DNA of 45,743 bases from an uncultured Saprospiraceae bacterium (GCA_938018185.1 CALIIW010000044.1:1-45743); one strand, 5' to 3'; shown: positions 33,717 to 45,403, counted from the stretch's first letter. The notes: generated by a model from the letters alone, not told the origin. Made by a program: numbers and translations.

Positions 33717-34466
33717 TTATTTTGGAAAATAGGACGTAATATTATTCAAATATTCTTTATAATTTTTTCCTACATCCAACATCTTATCATTATAAAGTGC
33801 GATATAACTATCCCGTCCTTTAGAGTATCTTTTGATATGTTTGAGGTTTACCATTGTTGATTTATGAATCCTGATAAAGCTTGTTCTTCGCAGCAAAGCT
33901 TCACATTTTTTGAGACTTATATTTGAAGTAAGTGTTAGATCTTCCTTACAATAAAAATCTGTTTTTCTTCCTTCCGCTTTGATAAATAATATATCATCGA
34001 GTTTTAAATTTAAAAGGCCTGAAACTCTCGGAATGACAAGTGTTCCTTTTTCTCTATTTAGTTTTATATGTTTTTCTAATTCTACAGAACGATCTTCCAT
34101 CGTACCAACTAAACTTGTTTCGTATTTTTGAACTATCTTTACTAACTCATCTATGTCAATTGGCTTCAGTAAATAACCTAATGCATTTAAGTCTAATGCT
34201 TTTTGTGCATATTCTTCATAAGCGGTTGTAAATACGAATTTGAAGGGATGATCTTCAAATTGATCCAAGAGACTGAATCCATCATAATTAGGCATTTGAA
34301 CATCTAAGAATATCAAGTCTGGTTGATGTAAATTGATCATTTTAATTCCTGATAAGACATCGTTAGCTGTTGCAATGATCTCCACATTATCGCAGTAATT
34401 ATTTATTAAATTTTCAAGTAAACTTCTTGCCCTAGGTTCGTCATCAACTATTATGCTTCTAATCAT
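33717..34466 (-). CDS. LytTR-family response regulator
   Basis: 249 aa. The receiver domain (about residues 1-120) has the acidic pocket VDDE (8-9), the phosphoacceptor D55 in IFLDVQMP, and the later LLKPID lysine. The LytTR DNA-binding domain (about 145-249) has DILFIKAEGRKTDFYC and SFIRIHKSTMVNLKHIKRY. It pairs with the histidine kinase whose gene overlaps it by 8 bp. Target promoters cannot be told; LytTR proteins bind pairs of short repeats with AT-rich flanks. Confidence 0.93.
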   Translation of the reverse strand: MIRSIIVDDEPRARSLLENLINNYCDNVEIIATANDVLSGIKMINLHQPDLIFLDVQMPNYDGFSLLDQFEDHPFKFVFTTAYEEYAQKALDLNALGYLLKPIDIDELVKIVQKYETSLVGTMEDRSVELEKHIKLNREKGTLVIPRVSGLLNLKLDDILFIKAEGRKTDFYCKEDLTLTSNISLKKCEALLRRTSFIRIHKSTMVNLKHIKRYSKGRDSYIALYNDKMLDVGKNYKEYLNNITSYFPK

Positions 34467-37341
34467 TTTGCTTTAGTTTTAGATTGATCCAATCAAGATT
34501 TAAATTCACTCTTGTACCCATGGCATTTTGATTTTGATCAAGGAGGTCCTCAATGATTAGATTATGACTCTTCTTTGAATTGATATTAATCAAATCAATA
34601 CGTTGTGAGGTGATTCCCATTGCTTTAGAATTGTAAATCTGTTTATTCATTGCTTTATTTATCTGAGATTGATGCCTGCCGATCCCATTATCTTCTACAA
34701 TTATACTTACTTTTTCTCTGATTTGTCTAATAATTATCTTTAAGCTTTTTTTACCTTTCTTTGGTTTTAATCCATGTAGAATTGCATTTTCAACATATGG
34801 TTGGACTAGAAGAGGGGGAATGCCAACTTGATTTTCATCTATATTTTCTCCTATGTCAAAAACGTAAAAAAGATCATCATCAAACCTTAGAGCTTCAAGT
34901 GATACGTAGAGCCTTAATGCATCCAATTCTTCTTTTAGTGGAATGTAAGCTTTGTCAGAATTATTTAGAATCAAACGCATCAATTTTGAAAATTGACTTA
35001 CATATTTATTTGCCACTCGCTTTTCACCATTCTCAATAAAATAAGACAGAGAATTAAGCGAATTAAAAATAAAATGTGGATTCATTTGAGCTCTCAAGGC
35101 AGTCAATTGAGAATTGTGCAAGGCCTTTTTTACTTGATCCTTTTTTTTGATTTCTCTGAAATACCAAAAAACTAACATACTTAATCCGAGAAATACAAGA
35201 AAGTAAAATAAGGAATATTCATGGAATTTCTTTGACAAATTAAATCTTATACTTTTTACTTCAGACCAACCTGAATTAATTCCTTTTGTTTTGACCCTGA
35301 AAGTATATTGACCGGGAGGCATTGAAGGATATTGTGCAATATTGTTTTTTGTCTTTATCCAATGTTTATCTATGCCTTGCATTTTGTATTCAAAGATGAT
35401 ATCATTTACATTGTGAAATGACACACCATCAAATTCAATTTTAATGTTTCGCTGTTTTGGGGATAAATCATAAGTACTTAAGATGCTTGTATCTTTTTCA
35501 ATAATTTTTACTGACGAAATATTAAGAATTGGACATAAATTGGATATTTCTTTATCTGGTTTTAAAATCGCTAATCCATCACTTGTTGCTGCCACAATTA
35601 ATTCATTCCAATACATTATGTCATGAATCTCATTTGACGGTAAACCAATACTTTCAGAAATTATTTTTATCTCATTGTTTTCTTTATTAATTCTTGCAAG
35701 ACCTTTATTTGTTGCGAGCCAAACGTGATTATCTTGTATCAATAAACTTCTACAGTTGTTACTACTAAGACCATTATTCGTGTTAATTATTTTGACAATG
35801 TTATCGTTTTTGATTACAAAAACTCCTGAATTTTGTGTAGCTAACCAAAAAGTTGAATCTTTACTCATTTTAATATCCCTCACATCCTCATTGAATTCTT
35901 TTATGAGTTTAATTTTTTCTTTTGTTTTAAAATTAAATCTATAAAGTCCATTTACTGTTCCTAAAAGTATGTTTGAGGAATCTATTGGAAATATCGCATA
36001 GGTACGGTCTTGGGGAAATTGGATTTGTTCCTTTAGTTTTGTATCAATATATAAGCCGTTATAGCCCCCGCCAAGCCAAAGGTTTTCATTTTTATCTGCT
36101 TCAATGGATTTATAAAACCCATTTGTTAAAAGAGTTGGACTAAATTTTTTCTTTGTATTAATACTATAGACATATCTATTTGTAGCTAAATAAAGATTTT
36201 CATTTACCGTTACCATTTCATAAACTATATCATCAACCATATTCGTTGACAAAACATCTTTCGAAATTAGTTCTAATTCATTATTGTAAACTAATAAACG
36301 GTTTTTATCAGTCCCAACAAAAAGATTTTCTTTGGTGGCAGCCAATGCTGTAAATCGGCCGTAAGGACCACTTTCGAAAAATTCAATGTCAAAACTTGAT
36401 AGACGAATCAAACCTTCATCTGTAGCCACCCAATAATTTTGCTCTTTATCTTTAACAACTAAACGGGTATTGAAATTTTCCAGGATATGGTTTTGATGTA
36501 TTTTCCCATTCTTATCTCTTTTTAGAATATAGAGACCATTAGAGGTGGACACAAATATAGATTTGTCATCATCTACAAATATGTGTTGAATGCTATTGTA
36601 ATCAGGTTTAAATATTTTATCTAATTCGGTGCCTAAGGTGTTATTTGGATTAACAGTAATTAATTTTTTTTTGTTGATAGAAAGAATGTAGGTGGAATCA
36701 TTTAATAACTTAGGTTTGAAAAAAAAACGATTATTTTTCTTAGTATGTCTCAGTTTTTTCATTTCATCGTCTGGACTTAATTCATAGACGTTACCTACAC
36801 AATTGATAACATTTCTATCTTTATAATGACAAATAGATTCGATATTTACTAAATCATGAGAGTTTTGATCCAAGCTTTTGACTTTTTCAAGTGTGGAGAC
36901 ATTCAAAATGGAAATATGTTGACCATACCTAGCTGTTAACCAAAGTCTTCCTTGCTGGTCTTCTGTGATGTCAATAAAGCCCCGGTCTAATAAATATTTT
37001 GTTCGATCCAATTGAATGGCCTTACCATCTTCTAAATAAAAAACTTCTCCTGGTAATGAAGTAAACCATAGACGTCCTTGTGAATCAGGAAATATATTTA
37101 AAATTTCTTTTTGACCAATAGGAGGTAGTGGATTTTTGATAAATTCTTTACCATTAAACTTAACCAATCCTCCTTCAGTTGAAATCCATAGATAGCCATT
37201 TTCTGCTTGGACAATATCATAAAGAATCTCTGATGGAAGGCCATTTTTACTTGTGTATAGCGAATAGTTATTTTGCTGTGCAAAAGATTGAATTTGGGTT
37301 ACCAAAAGGATTAATATGGAGAGAGCTTTCAAGCACTTCAT
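34459..37341 (-). CDS. Propeller-sensor histidine kinase, LytS type
   Basis: 960 aa. A signal peptide (about 1-22) is followed by a large periplasmic part of two-component regulator propeller blades (about 25-610, many GLP/WLATxxGL motifs such as YLWISTEGGLVKFNGK and HVWLATNKGLARIN). A Y_Y_Y domain follows (about 625-705; KTKGINSGWSEV), then one membrane helix (about 709-728) and the His-kinase domain. The phosphoacceptor H756 sits in MNPHFIFNSLNSL; the ATPase part has PPLLVQPYVENAILHG and VEDNGIGR. This is similar to the sensors that follow extracellular glycans or other ligands in Bacteroidota, but it is not a one-protein hybrid because the regulator is separate. The ligand is unknown. It is divergent from gyrB. 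Confidence 0.92.
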   Translation of the reverse strand: MKCLKALSILILLVTQIQSFAQQNNYSLYTSKNGLPSEILYDIVQAENGYLWISTEGGLVKFNGKEFIKNPLPPIGQKEILNIFPDSQGRLWFTSLPGEVFYLEDGKAIQLDRTKYLLDRGFIDITEDQQGRLWLTARYGQHISILNVSTLEKVKSLDQNSHDLVNIESICHYKDRNVINCVGNVYELSPDDEMKKLRHTKKNNRFFFKPKLLNDSTYILSINKKKLITVNPNNTLGTELDKIFKPDYNSIQHIFVDDDKSIFVSTSNGLYILKRDKNGKIHQNHILENFNTRLVVKDKEQNYWVATDEGLIRLSSFDIEFFESGPYGRFTALAATKENLFVGTDKNRLLVYNNELELISKDVLSTNMVDDIVYEMVTVNENLYLATNRYVYSINTKKKFSPTLLTNGFYKSIEADKNENLWLGGGYNGLYIDTKLKEQIQFPQDRTYAIFPIDSSNILLGTVNGLYRFNFKTKEKIKLIKEFNEDVRDIKMSKDSTFWLATQNSGVFVIKNDNIVKIINTNNGLSSNNCRSLLIQDNHVWLATNKGLARINKENNEIKIISESIGLPSNEIHDIMYWNELIVAATSDGLAILKPDKEISNLCPILNISSVKIIEKDTSILSTYDLSPKQRNIKIEFDGVSFHNVNDIIFEYKMQGIDKHWIKTKNNIAQYPSMPPGQYTFRVKTKGINSGWSEVKSIRFNLSKKFHEYSLFYFLVFLGLSMLVFWYFREIKKKDQVKKALHNSQLTALRAQMNPHFIFNSLNSLSYFIENGEKRVANKYVSQFSKLMRLILNNSDKAYIPLKEELDALRLYVSLEALRFDDDLFYVFDIGENIDENQVGIPPLLVQPYVENAILHGLKPKKGKKSLKIIIRQIREKVSIIVEDNGIGRHQSQINKAMNKQIYNSKAMGITSQRIDLININSKKSHNLIIEDLLDQNQNAMGTRVNLNLDWINLKLKQND

Positions 37342-37481
37342 TAGGTAAATTTACAAATTATTGAAGGGAGATATATTCTGAGCAAAAATTCCAAGAATAA
37401 ATTATGTAAAATATTGATATTCAGTGATTAACGATTGGTTAGAAATCTATAATTGGAGGTAAAAATTGAGAGAATTATTAA

Positions 37482-39476
<1,995 letters not shown>

Positions 39477-39495
39477 TTAATATCAGCTTTGAGTC

Positions 39496-39547
39496 AATTA
39501 CAAATTCTTATTCATGTTATTTATAACTTGAATAAGAATTTGTAATT
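39496..39547. terminator. Bidirectional terminator between gyrB and the glycosyltransferase gene
   Basis: A 19-bp perfect stem (39496-39514 with 39529-39547) and 14-base loop lie 19 bp after the gyrB stop, with T-rich sequence on the loop side. It sits between convergent genes and is AT-rich, so it is probably weaker per base pair than the other terminators. Confidence 0.8.
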
Positions 39548-39575
39548 TAAAGTCTAAAGTGATTTCTGTTAAGGG

Positions 39576-40730
39576 CTAAGATACTTTCCTACCTTTCCAC
39601 TCATAACTACCTTTAAGATTAGCTAAGATGCCAATGTACACGATGTAATATATATGTATGAAAAAGGATGGTGCGAATTGTAGCATGGCCTCCTCGTTAT
39701 TGAAAAATTTTGTCGCTCGTTTTAATAATGAATAATCTGCAACTAGTTTTGCAACAAGCATTAAAATAAAAATAACTGCTAAGGACTTATCAAAAATAAG
39801 CGCTGCTGCTAAAGAAAATACAATACCAAGGTGAAAAATAAATACACCAATCAAACTCAGTTGGACAGATTTATCTTCGTAAGAACTAGATTTGGTTGCC
39901 CACCTAATTCGTTGCTGTTTAAACTTTGACCAATTTTTTGCTGACTGAGTAAAAACCCTTGCCTTAGGATTTTTTAAAAAGGCAATCTCATTAGGAAATT
40001 TCTTAGCGATCTTGTGCATTAATAGGACATCGTCACCAGAGGCAATTTTATTTATATCCTTAAAACCTCCAATAGATTGAAATAAAGCTTTTGTGTAAGC
40101 AAGGTTTGCTCCATTACACAAATGTCCTTTCTTATTTTGCACCCCTGCGCCTGTGATTAGCGTCATGCCCATCATGTCCAATTCTTGAAAATTTTGAATG
40201 CCATTTTCGCCAGAATGAAAATTTACAGGCCCGGCGATAAATGACTTATTGTGCATTTCAAAATGTGAGGCAAAATAAGCCAACCAATTTTTTTGGACAA
40301 TACAATCTCCATCAGTATGGATTAACAGATCTCCATCCGCCTGTTCGATTGCCTTTTCAATTCCGAATTTTTTAAAAGAATTAAAAGTGATAGGCAGCTC
40401 AAATTGCTCAAGAGAAAGAATCCTTATCTGATTAGATTTAAATGAATTGACAATCGATAAGGTATCATCTGTAGAATGATCATCTACTACAATTATATGA
40501 AAAAGGGATGTTGGGTAATTTTGATTTAAGATGGACTTGAGGCAATCATGTATATTATTGCCTTCATTCCTTACCGGAATAATTACTGTGAATTTTGTTT
40601 GAGGTCTATAATTAGAAGGTATTTCCCAGACCTTAAGTTTCTTCCAATTACTTAAGTAGTTAAATACTATCAGTAAATAAATTGCAGAACTAATCAGACA
40701 AAGGAATGAAAAGATGAAAAGAATGGCCAA
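39576..40730 (-). CDS. Membrane-bound family 2 glycosyltransferase
   Basis: 384 aa. An N-terminal membrane helix (about 3-24) is followed by the GT-A catalytic domain: FTVIIPVRNEGNNI, HIIVVDDHSTDDT, HTDGDCIV (the metal-binding DxD region) and the acceptor-side QQRIRW (Q-x-x-R-W) near residue 274. Two or three membrane segments follow at the C-terminus. The layout matches processive or single-addition enzymes that work on polyprenyl-linked or exported glycans. The substrate cannot be told. It shares a strand and a 5-bp gap with the acidic-tailed membrane protein upstream of it. Confidence 0.88.
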   Translation of the reverse strand: MAILFIFSFLCLISSAIYLLIVFNYLSNWKKLKVWEIPSNYRPQTKFTVIIPVRNEGNNIHDCLKSILNQNYPTSLFHIIVVDDHSTDDTLSIVNSFKSNQIRILSLEQFELPITFNSFKKFGIEKAIEQADGDLLIHTDGDCIVQKNWLAYFASHFEMHNKSFIAGPVNFHSGENGIQNFQELDMMGMTLITGAGVQNKKGHLCNGANLAYTKALFQSIGGFKDINKIASGDDVLLMHKIAKKFPNEIAFLKNPKARVFTQSAKNWSKFKQQRIRWATKSSSYEDKSVQLSLIGVFIFHLGIVFSLAAALIFDKSLAVIFILMLVAKLVADYSLLKRATKFFNNEEAMLQFAPSFFIHIYYIVYIGILANLKGSYEWKGRKVS

Positions 40731-40735
40731 CGTAG

Positions 40736-41251
40736 TTATTTATTGTCTTCAAAAAAAGACTCATAATCATTAGAATCCCTCAGTTGATCTAAATCTGCTT
40801 CAGGTTTTTCTAAAGTTTCTAATTCTTCAAATTCTTCAAACTCCTCGAGTTCTTCCAAATCAAGATTTTCTATTGTTTCAGATTCAACTTCTTCGAATTC
40901 AGTAAATTCTTCATTCTTTTTTGATTGACCACTTGAGTCAACATTCAATTTTTTAAGTAAAAAAGCCTTACCAAAAAGAAAAGCACTAACAAACGGGAAA
41001 CCAAAGAAACTCAAAATACCAGCACCAGCTCCAGCTACTGGACTAGTTTTGAATAACTTTCCAATCCATTTTACATAATTGAATATAACCGACTTATTCA
41101 TGATAAATGTTGCAATCAATAAGATCGGTCCGATGTACCATAAAAGGCTGTATAAACCGCTAATAACCTGAAAAATAAGCCAAATTACTGCAACTATAGC
41201 TACAACACCAACTATGGTTTTTAATAAGGGAGAAGTATTCTTCGTTGCCAT
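40736..41251 (-). CDS. Membrane protein with strongly acidic C-terminal tail
   Basis: 171 aa with two or three hydrophobic segments (about 10-30, 33-50 and 72-92) and a basic loop. A long glutamate-rich tail follows (about 113-171), with FEEVESE, LEELEEFEEFEEL and a terminal YESFFEDNK. No family is recognised. Acidic tails like this can bind basic proteins or regulate a partner. It lies 5 bp upstream of the GT2 gene and is separated from the ABC exporter gene by 165 bp, so it probably shares a transcript with the glycosyltransferase. Function unknown. Confidence 0.75.
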   Translation of the reverse strand: MATKNTSPLLKTIVGVVAIVAVIWLIFQVISGLYSLLWYIGPILLIATFIMNKSVIFNYVKWIGKLFKTSPVAGAGAGILSFFGFPFVSAFLFGKAFLLKKLNVDSSGQSKKNEEFTEFEEVESETIENLDLEELEEFEEFEELETLEKPEADLDQLRDSNDYESFFEDNK

Positions 41252-41416
41252 GATTTAATGTTTATATTTTCAACCATTAAAAATATAGAATAGTTTAGGG
41301 ATGAAGCTGAATTTTGGATGAATTGTTCATTTAATCAGACCATTATGCTGAATCCGCCAAAAAAAATCTTTGTGTTATTGACACTAATCCCTATTTAGCT
41401 TCAATTTAGTGTTTTT

Positions 41417-43180
41417 TTAGCTTACTTCTAAAAATTGCATTTCGTAGAGCGCCTTATAATAGCCATCCTCAATTTTAACCAATTCTTTATGACTACCAAA
41501 TTCTTTTATTTCTCCATTATCCAAGACCATAATTTTATCAGCATGCTTAATGGTAGATAAGCGATGAGCAATAATAATTGAGGTTCTTTTGCTTATTAAT
41601 TTTTCAATGGCATATTGGATTATCGATTCTGATTCTGGATCTATTGAGGAAGTGGCTTCGTCCAGAATTAAAATGTCAGGATTAAATACTAGTGCTCTGA
41701 TAAAAGAAATGAGCTGCCTTTGTCCCATGGAGAGGGTAGCTCCTCTTTCCATAACTTGGTACTCATACGCACCTGGAAGATTTTGGATGAATTCATCTGC
41801 ACCTATAATTTTTGCAGCTTCATAAACTTCTTCAGCTGTGATTGATTCATTTCTCAGTGTAATATTCTCCATGACGGATCCTGAAAATAAAAACACATCT
41901 TGAAGGACCAATCCAATTCTTTCTCTTAAATTATTGAGCTCATATTCCTTTACATCAAGATCATCCACTTTCATCACTCCTTTATTAATCTCATAAAACC
42001 TATTCAAGATATTAATGATAGTCGACTTGCCAGAGCCAGTGCTCCCAACTATAGCTAATGTCTCACCAGGGTTTATTTCAAAACTAATATCCTTCAGAAC
42101 ATAATCTTCTTCATTATAAGCAAACCAAATATTTTCAAAAGTAACTTTGCCATTTAATTTGTCTACAACTGCGGTACCTTGGTTTTCTATTTTTTGATCC
42201 AAATCAAGCAATTTGAAAACCCGATCCGAAGCAACTAATCCCATCTGCAAAGTATTAAATTTGTCAGCTAGCATTCTCATCGGGCGAAATAGCATGGATA
42301 GAAACAAAGGAAAAGCTATTAGATCTCCTAAAGTAACATCTCCTGTGATAACACCATTGGCTCCCCACCAAACCATAAAGCCTAATGCAAAAGCAGAAAT
42401 AATTTCTACCACAGGAAAAAATACTGCGTAGTAAAAGATTGAATCAAGATTAGCTTGTGTGTATGTTTTATTGATTTCTTTAAACTTTTTCATTTCCTGC
42501 TCTTCTGCATTGAAAATCTGGATCACCCGCATTCCTGAAATCCGCTCTTGTAAAAAAGCATTCATCTTTTGAATCTGATTTCGAACTTTTTGATAAGCAG
42601 ATTTAACCTTTTCTTTAAAGATATAAGTAGCTATGATCATGAATGGCATTGTGGCCAAACAAATTAAAGACAACTTTACACTACTAATAAACATGACTAT
42701 TAATACAGTGATCAAAGAAATGATGTCGGCTATTATTGTTATCAAGCCTTGTGTGAAAATTGTATTTATAGTTTCAATATCATTAATAGTTCTTGTGGTG
42801 GAAGTACCTATAGGAGTAGTATCAAAATATTTTAAATTCAAATTTGAAATATGCTTAAAGACTTTTACTCTTAAGTCACGAATGACACAGTGTCCTAACC
42901 AATTGGTATAATAGATGAATAGATATCTAAAGATAACGTTCAGGCAAAGCACTCCAAAAATAAGAAGTGACATGTTGATCATGCCTTGAATATTGGAAAC
43001 AAAAATGTAATCATCAACCATCACCTTAATCAAATAAGGCCTAGCAACAGTGATCGGTGCAAGAATCAAAGCAAGAAATGCAGAAAAATATAGGAATTTT
43101 TGATAAGGCTTCGCCAAGCCAAAAACACGCTTTAGCAATGCGATATCTAAATACCTTTTATCTATGATCTTATTAGCCAT
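41417..43180 (-). CDS. ABC exporter, MsbA-like half transporter
   Basis: 587 aa, a permease fused to its ATPase, so it works as a homodimer or heterodimer. Six transmembrane segments lie in residues about 25-310. The nucleotide-binding domain (about 335-587) has Walker A GSTGSGKST, the Q-loop VLQDVFLF, the signature LSMGQRQL, Walker B ILILDEATSSID and the H-loop AHRLST. The usual LSGGQ is LSMGQ here. Relatives export lipids, drugs or peptides; the substrate is unknown. No partner ABC gene is next to it. The 5' leader holds an inverted-repeat structure (43189-43244). Confidence 0.92.
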   Translation of the reverse strand: MANKIIDKRYLDIALLKRVFGLAKPYQKFLYFSAFLALILAPITVARPYLIKVMVDDYIFVSNIQGMINMSLLIFGVLCLNVIFRYLFIYYTNWLGHCVIRDLRVKVFKHISNLNLKYFDTTPIGTSTTRTINDIETINTIFTQGLITIIADIISLITVLIVMFISSVKLSLICLATMPFMIIATYIFKEKVKSAYQKVRNQIQKMNAFLQERISGMRVIQIFNAEEQEMKKFKEINKTYTQANLDSIFYYAVFFPVVEIISAFALGFMVWWGANGVITGDVTLGDLIAFPLFLSMLFRPMRMLADKFNTLQMGLVASDRVFKLLDLDQKIENQGTAVVDKLNGKVTFENIWFAYNEEDYVLKDISFEINPGETLAIVGSTGSGKSTIINILNRFYEINKGVMKVDDLDVKEYELNNLRERIGLVLQDVFLFSGSVMENITLRNESITAEEVYEAAKIIGADEFIQNLPGAYEYQVMERGATLSMGQRQLISFIRALVFNPDILILDEATSSIDPESESIIQYAIEKLISKRTSIIIAHRLSTIKHADKIMVLDNGEIKEFGSHKELVKIEDGYYKALYEMQFLEVS

Positions 43181-43188
43181 TTTTAAAT

Positions 43189-43244
43189 AAACAACTAAGG
43201 TAAGCTTTTCGTTTACCTTCTCCTTTAGTTTTGTCCTTAGTTGT
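43189..43244 (-). promoter_or_regulatory. Nested inverted repeat in the leader of the ABC exporter gene
   Basis: AACAACTAAGG (43189-43199) and CCTTAGTTGTT (43234-43244) form an 11-bp outer stem. Inside it, AAGGTAA and TTACCTT with a short loop can form an alternative, partly overlapping hairpin. On the minus strand the loop contains AAAGGAG, a ribosome-binding-like sequence. It starts 8 bp before the ABC exporter ATG. It may be a radC terminator, a leader structure or both. Confidence 0.4.
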
Positions 43245-43325
43245 TAGCAAATTATACTCAATTAATTGACTTTCAAGTTCACCATTGCAATAACAATTAC
43301 AAATTATTTGCTATTACTTATTTTT

Positions 43326-44024
43326 TTAAATAATTCCTTCATCAGAAAAACTAAAATAAGAATCTCCTGCTATGATCAAATGATCTAAAACTTCCATATC
43401 TAATGCAGCTGCTGCACTTTTGAGTTTTTTTGTAACAGAGATGTCTGCCTGACTCGGATTTAAATTGCTTGAGGGATGATTGTGGCATAATATCATAGAG
43501 GAAGCTAATAATTCCAAGGCATGTTTGAATATAATTTTAGCGTCTACTGTTGTTCCAGATACCCCACCTTTACTTATAGAGACTTTTTTAACCACAAGGT
43601 TTGCTCTATTTAGATAAAGTACCCAAAATTCTTCATGTCCTAGATCTTTCAATTCAGGGGCCATTAATTGGTAAACATCCTTGCTAGCACTAATTTTAGG
43701 TTTGATGCTTACATTGCTGAGTGTCCTTCTCCTCCCAAGTTCTAAGGCTGCCATAATGCAAATTGCCTTGACTTTGCCAATACCTTTAAATTCATTTAAA
43801 TCAGAAAAAGTGATTTTTCCTAGGCTGTCTAAGTTGTTATTGACAGAGTTTAATAATCTTTTACTGAGATCAAGTGCGGATTCTTCCCGATTTCCGGATG
43901 CTAAAAGGATGGCGATTAATTCTGCGTCACTCAAACTCTTTTGACCTTTCAGCAAAAGTTTTTCACGAGGACGATCAGCTTCTGCCCAACTCTTGATGGG
44001 GAGCTTGTTTTGATAAATTTTCAT
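43326..44024 (-). CDS. radC: RadC family JAB/MPN-domain protein
   Basis: 232 aa, full length. The N-terminal helix-hairpin-helix part (about 25-100) has LSDAELIAILLASG and LNEFKGIGKVKA. The JAB/MPN domain (about 105-232) has the metal-binding motif HNHPSSNLNPSQAD, with H181, H183 and D194. Despite the name, a role in DNA repair has not been established for the family; it is probably a metalloprotein with an unknown substrate. It sits between cystathionine gene and ABC exporter, same strand. Confidence 0.95.
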   Translation of the reverse strand: MKIYQNKLPIKSWAEADRPREKLLLKGQKSLSDAELIAILLASGNREESALDLSKRLLNSVNNNLDSLGKITFSDLNEFKGIGKVKAICIMAALELGRRRTLSNVSIKPKISASKDVYQLMAPELKDLGHEEFWVLYLNRANLVVKKVSISKGGVSGTTVDAKIIFKHALELLASSMILCHNHPSSNLNPSQADISVTKKLKSAAAALDMEVLDHLIIAGDSYFSFSDEGII

Positions 44025-44097
44025 AATTTTCAGCTTTATATTACCTCTAAATTATGAAATTATTCTGAAAGAATCCCTATTTGAGAATCGCTCAAAT

Positions 44098-44133
44098 AAA
44101 AAAGAGGAGACGATTTATCGCCTCCTCTTTTTT
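44098..44133 (-). terminator. Rho-independent terminator after the cystathionine gene
   Basis: On the minus strand a 16-bp stem with one mismatch (arms AAAAAAGAGGAG and CTCCTCTTTTTT on the plus strand, inner CGAT/ATCG) lies 14 bp after the stop and ends in six T residues. A smaller hairpin (TTGAG...CTCAA, 44081-44095) follows it before radC. Confidence 0.92.
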
Positions 44134-44147
44134 ATTTTGAAAAATAA

Positions 44148-45299
44148 TTACAATTTAGTTAATGCTCTTTCAAGATCTTGAATCAAGTCATCTACATTTT
44201 CTATGCCAACACTCAATCTCATAAGTGTATCAGTCATCCCAACTTTTAACCTGTCTTCTTTTGGAATTGAACCATGTGTCATGCTTGGTGGATGCCCAAT
44301 TAAAGACTCCACGCCTCCCAAAGATTCTGCAAGTGTGAAAATTTTAGTATTACTTAAAACTTTTTTGGCGTCAGCAAACGACTCAGATTTTAAATCGAAA
44401 GAAACCATTGCGCCAAAATCTCTCATTTGTGCCTTAGCTATTTTATGGCCAGGATGATCTTTAAAGCCTGGATAATAAACCTTATTGACCTTAGGATGAG
44501 TCAATAAAAATCGAGCTATTTTTTTTGCATTCTTGCAAGCTCTCTCAACTCTTATATGAAGTGTTTTGATTCCTCTAATTGTCAAAAAGCAGTCTTGAGG
44601 ACCAGGTATTGCACCAGTAGCATTTTGGATAAAATATAATTTCTCAGCTAATTTCGGTTTTGAAGTAATAACGGCACCCAGGATTACATCAGAATGTCCA
44701 TTAATATATTTTGTTGCTGAATGTAAAACAAGGTCCGCTCCCAGATCAAGAGGGTTTTGTAAATAAGGCGATGCAAAAGTATTATCCACACAGACAATGA
44801 TTCTGCTATTAACCTCTTTTACTTTTTTTACAACTTGTTTAATGTCTACCAAATTTAACATTGGATTGGTAGGTGTTTCTATCCAAACTAGTTTTGTATG
44901 CTTATTAAGTTGAGCGCCTATTTCATTTGGCTTGGCCATACTAATGAATCTGGATTCAATTCCAAATTGTTCATATACTTTAGTTAATAGTCTGTAAGAT
45001 CCACCATATAGATCATTGACAGAAACTACCTCATCACCTTGCTTGAGTAATTTAATTATTGCATCCATTGCAGCTAGACCAGAGCTAAAGCAAATACCGA
45101 ATTTACCATTTTCTAATGCTGCAAGATTATTTTGTAGTACCTCTCTTGTAGGGTTTTGTGTCCTTGCATATTCATATCCTTTATGCTTTCCAGGAGCCTT
45201 TTGTTCGTATGTTGAAGTTTGGAAAATTGGAGTCATAACTGCTCCCGTACTGGGATCAGAATGAATCCCTGCATGTATTACTTTGGTTTCAAATTTCAT
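44148..45299 (-). CDS. Trans-sulfuration enzyme (cystathionine gamma-synthase/lyase family)
   Basis: 383 aa, PLP-dependent Cys/Met metabolism family. The N-terminus has TKVIHAG and GAVMTPIFQTSTY, then YEYARTQNPTRE. PLP phosphate contacts are in FSSGLAAMDA, and VDNTFASPYLQNPL precedes the Schiff-base lysine K197 in SATKYINGHSD. It could be cystathionine gamma-synthase, gamma-lyase or beta-lyase; the family cannot be split safely by motifs, so no gene symbol is given. It has its own terminator. No methionine-regulation motif is visible upstream. Confidence 0.93.
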   Translation of the reverse strand: MKFETKVIHAGIHSDPSTGAVMTPIFQTSTYEQKAPGKHKGYEYARTQNPTREVLQNNLAALENGKFGICFSSGLAAMDAIIKLLKQGDEVVSVNDLYGGSYRLLTKVYEQFGIESRFISMAKPNEIGAQLNKHTKLVWIETPTNPMLNLVDIKQVVKKVKEVNSRIIVCVDNTFASPYLQNPLDLGADLVLHSATKYINGHSDVILGAVITSKPKLAEKLYFIQNATGAIPGPQDCFLTIRGIKTLHIRVERACKNAKKIARFLLTHPKVNKVYYPGFKDHPGHKIAKAQMRDFGAMVSFDLKSESFADAKKVLSNTKIFTLAESLGGVESLIGHPPSMTHGSIPKEDRLKVGMTDTLMRLSVGIENVDDLIQDLERALTKL

Positions 45300-45351
45300 G
45301 AGAATATTGGTTCAGTATGTTGAGCACCAAAGGTAGGAAATATAACAAAAA

Positions 45352-45381
45352 AAGAGGCATACCAAAAATGATATGCCTCTT
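45352..45381 (-). terminator. Rho-independent terminator after the HU gene
   Basis: A 10-bp stem (AAGAGGCATA with TATGCCTCTT) and 10-base loop lie 23 bp after the HU stop. On the minus strand the stem continues into a run of seven T residues. Confidence 0.92.
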
Positions 45382-45403
45382 ATATCTTATTGCAAAAATA
45401 AGA

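Noticed and set aside
34761-35944. Plus-strand frames opposite the histidine kinase gene
   Set aside because: They are antisense shadows of a clearly coding minus-strand gene.
44148-45360. SAM or other methionine riboswitch before the cystathionine gene
   Set aside because: The leader between the HU terminator and the start codon is only about 50 bases and shows no conserved riboswitch elements.
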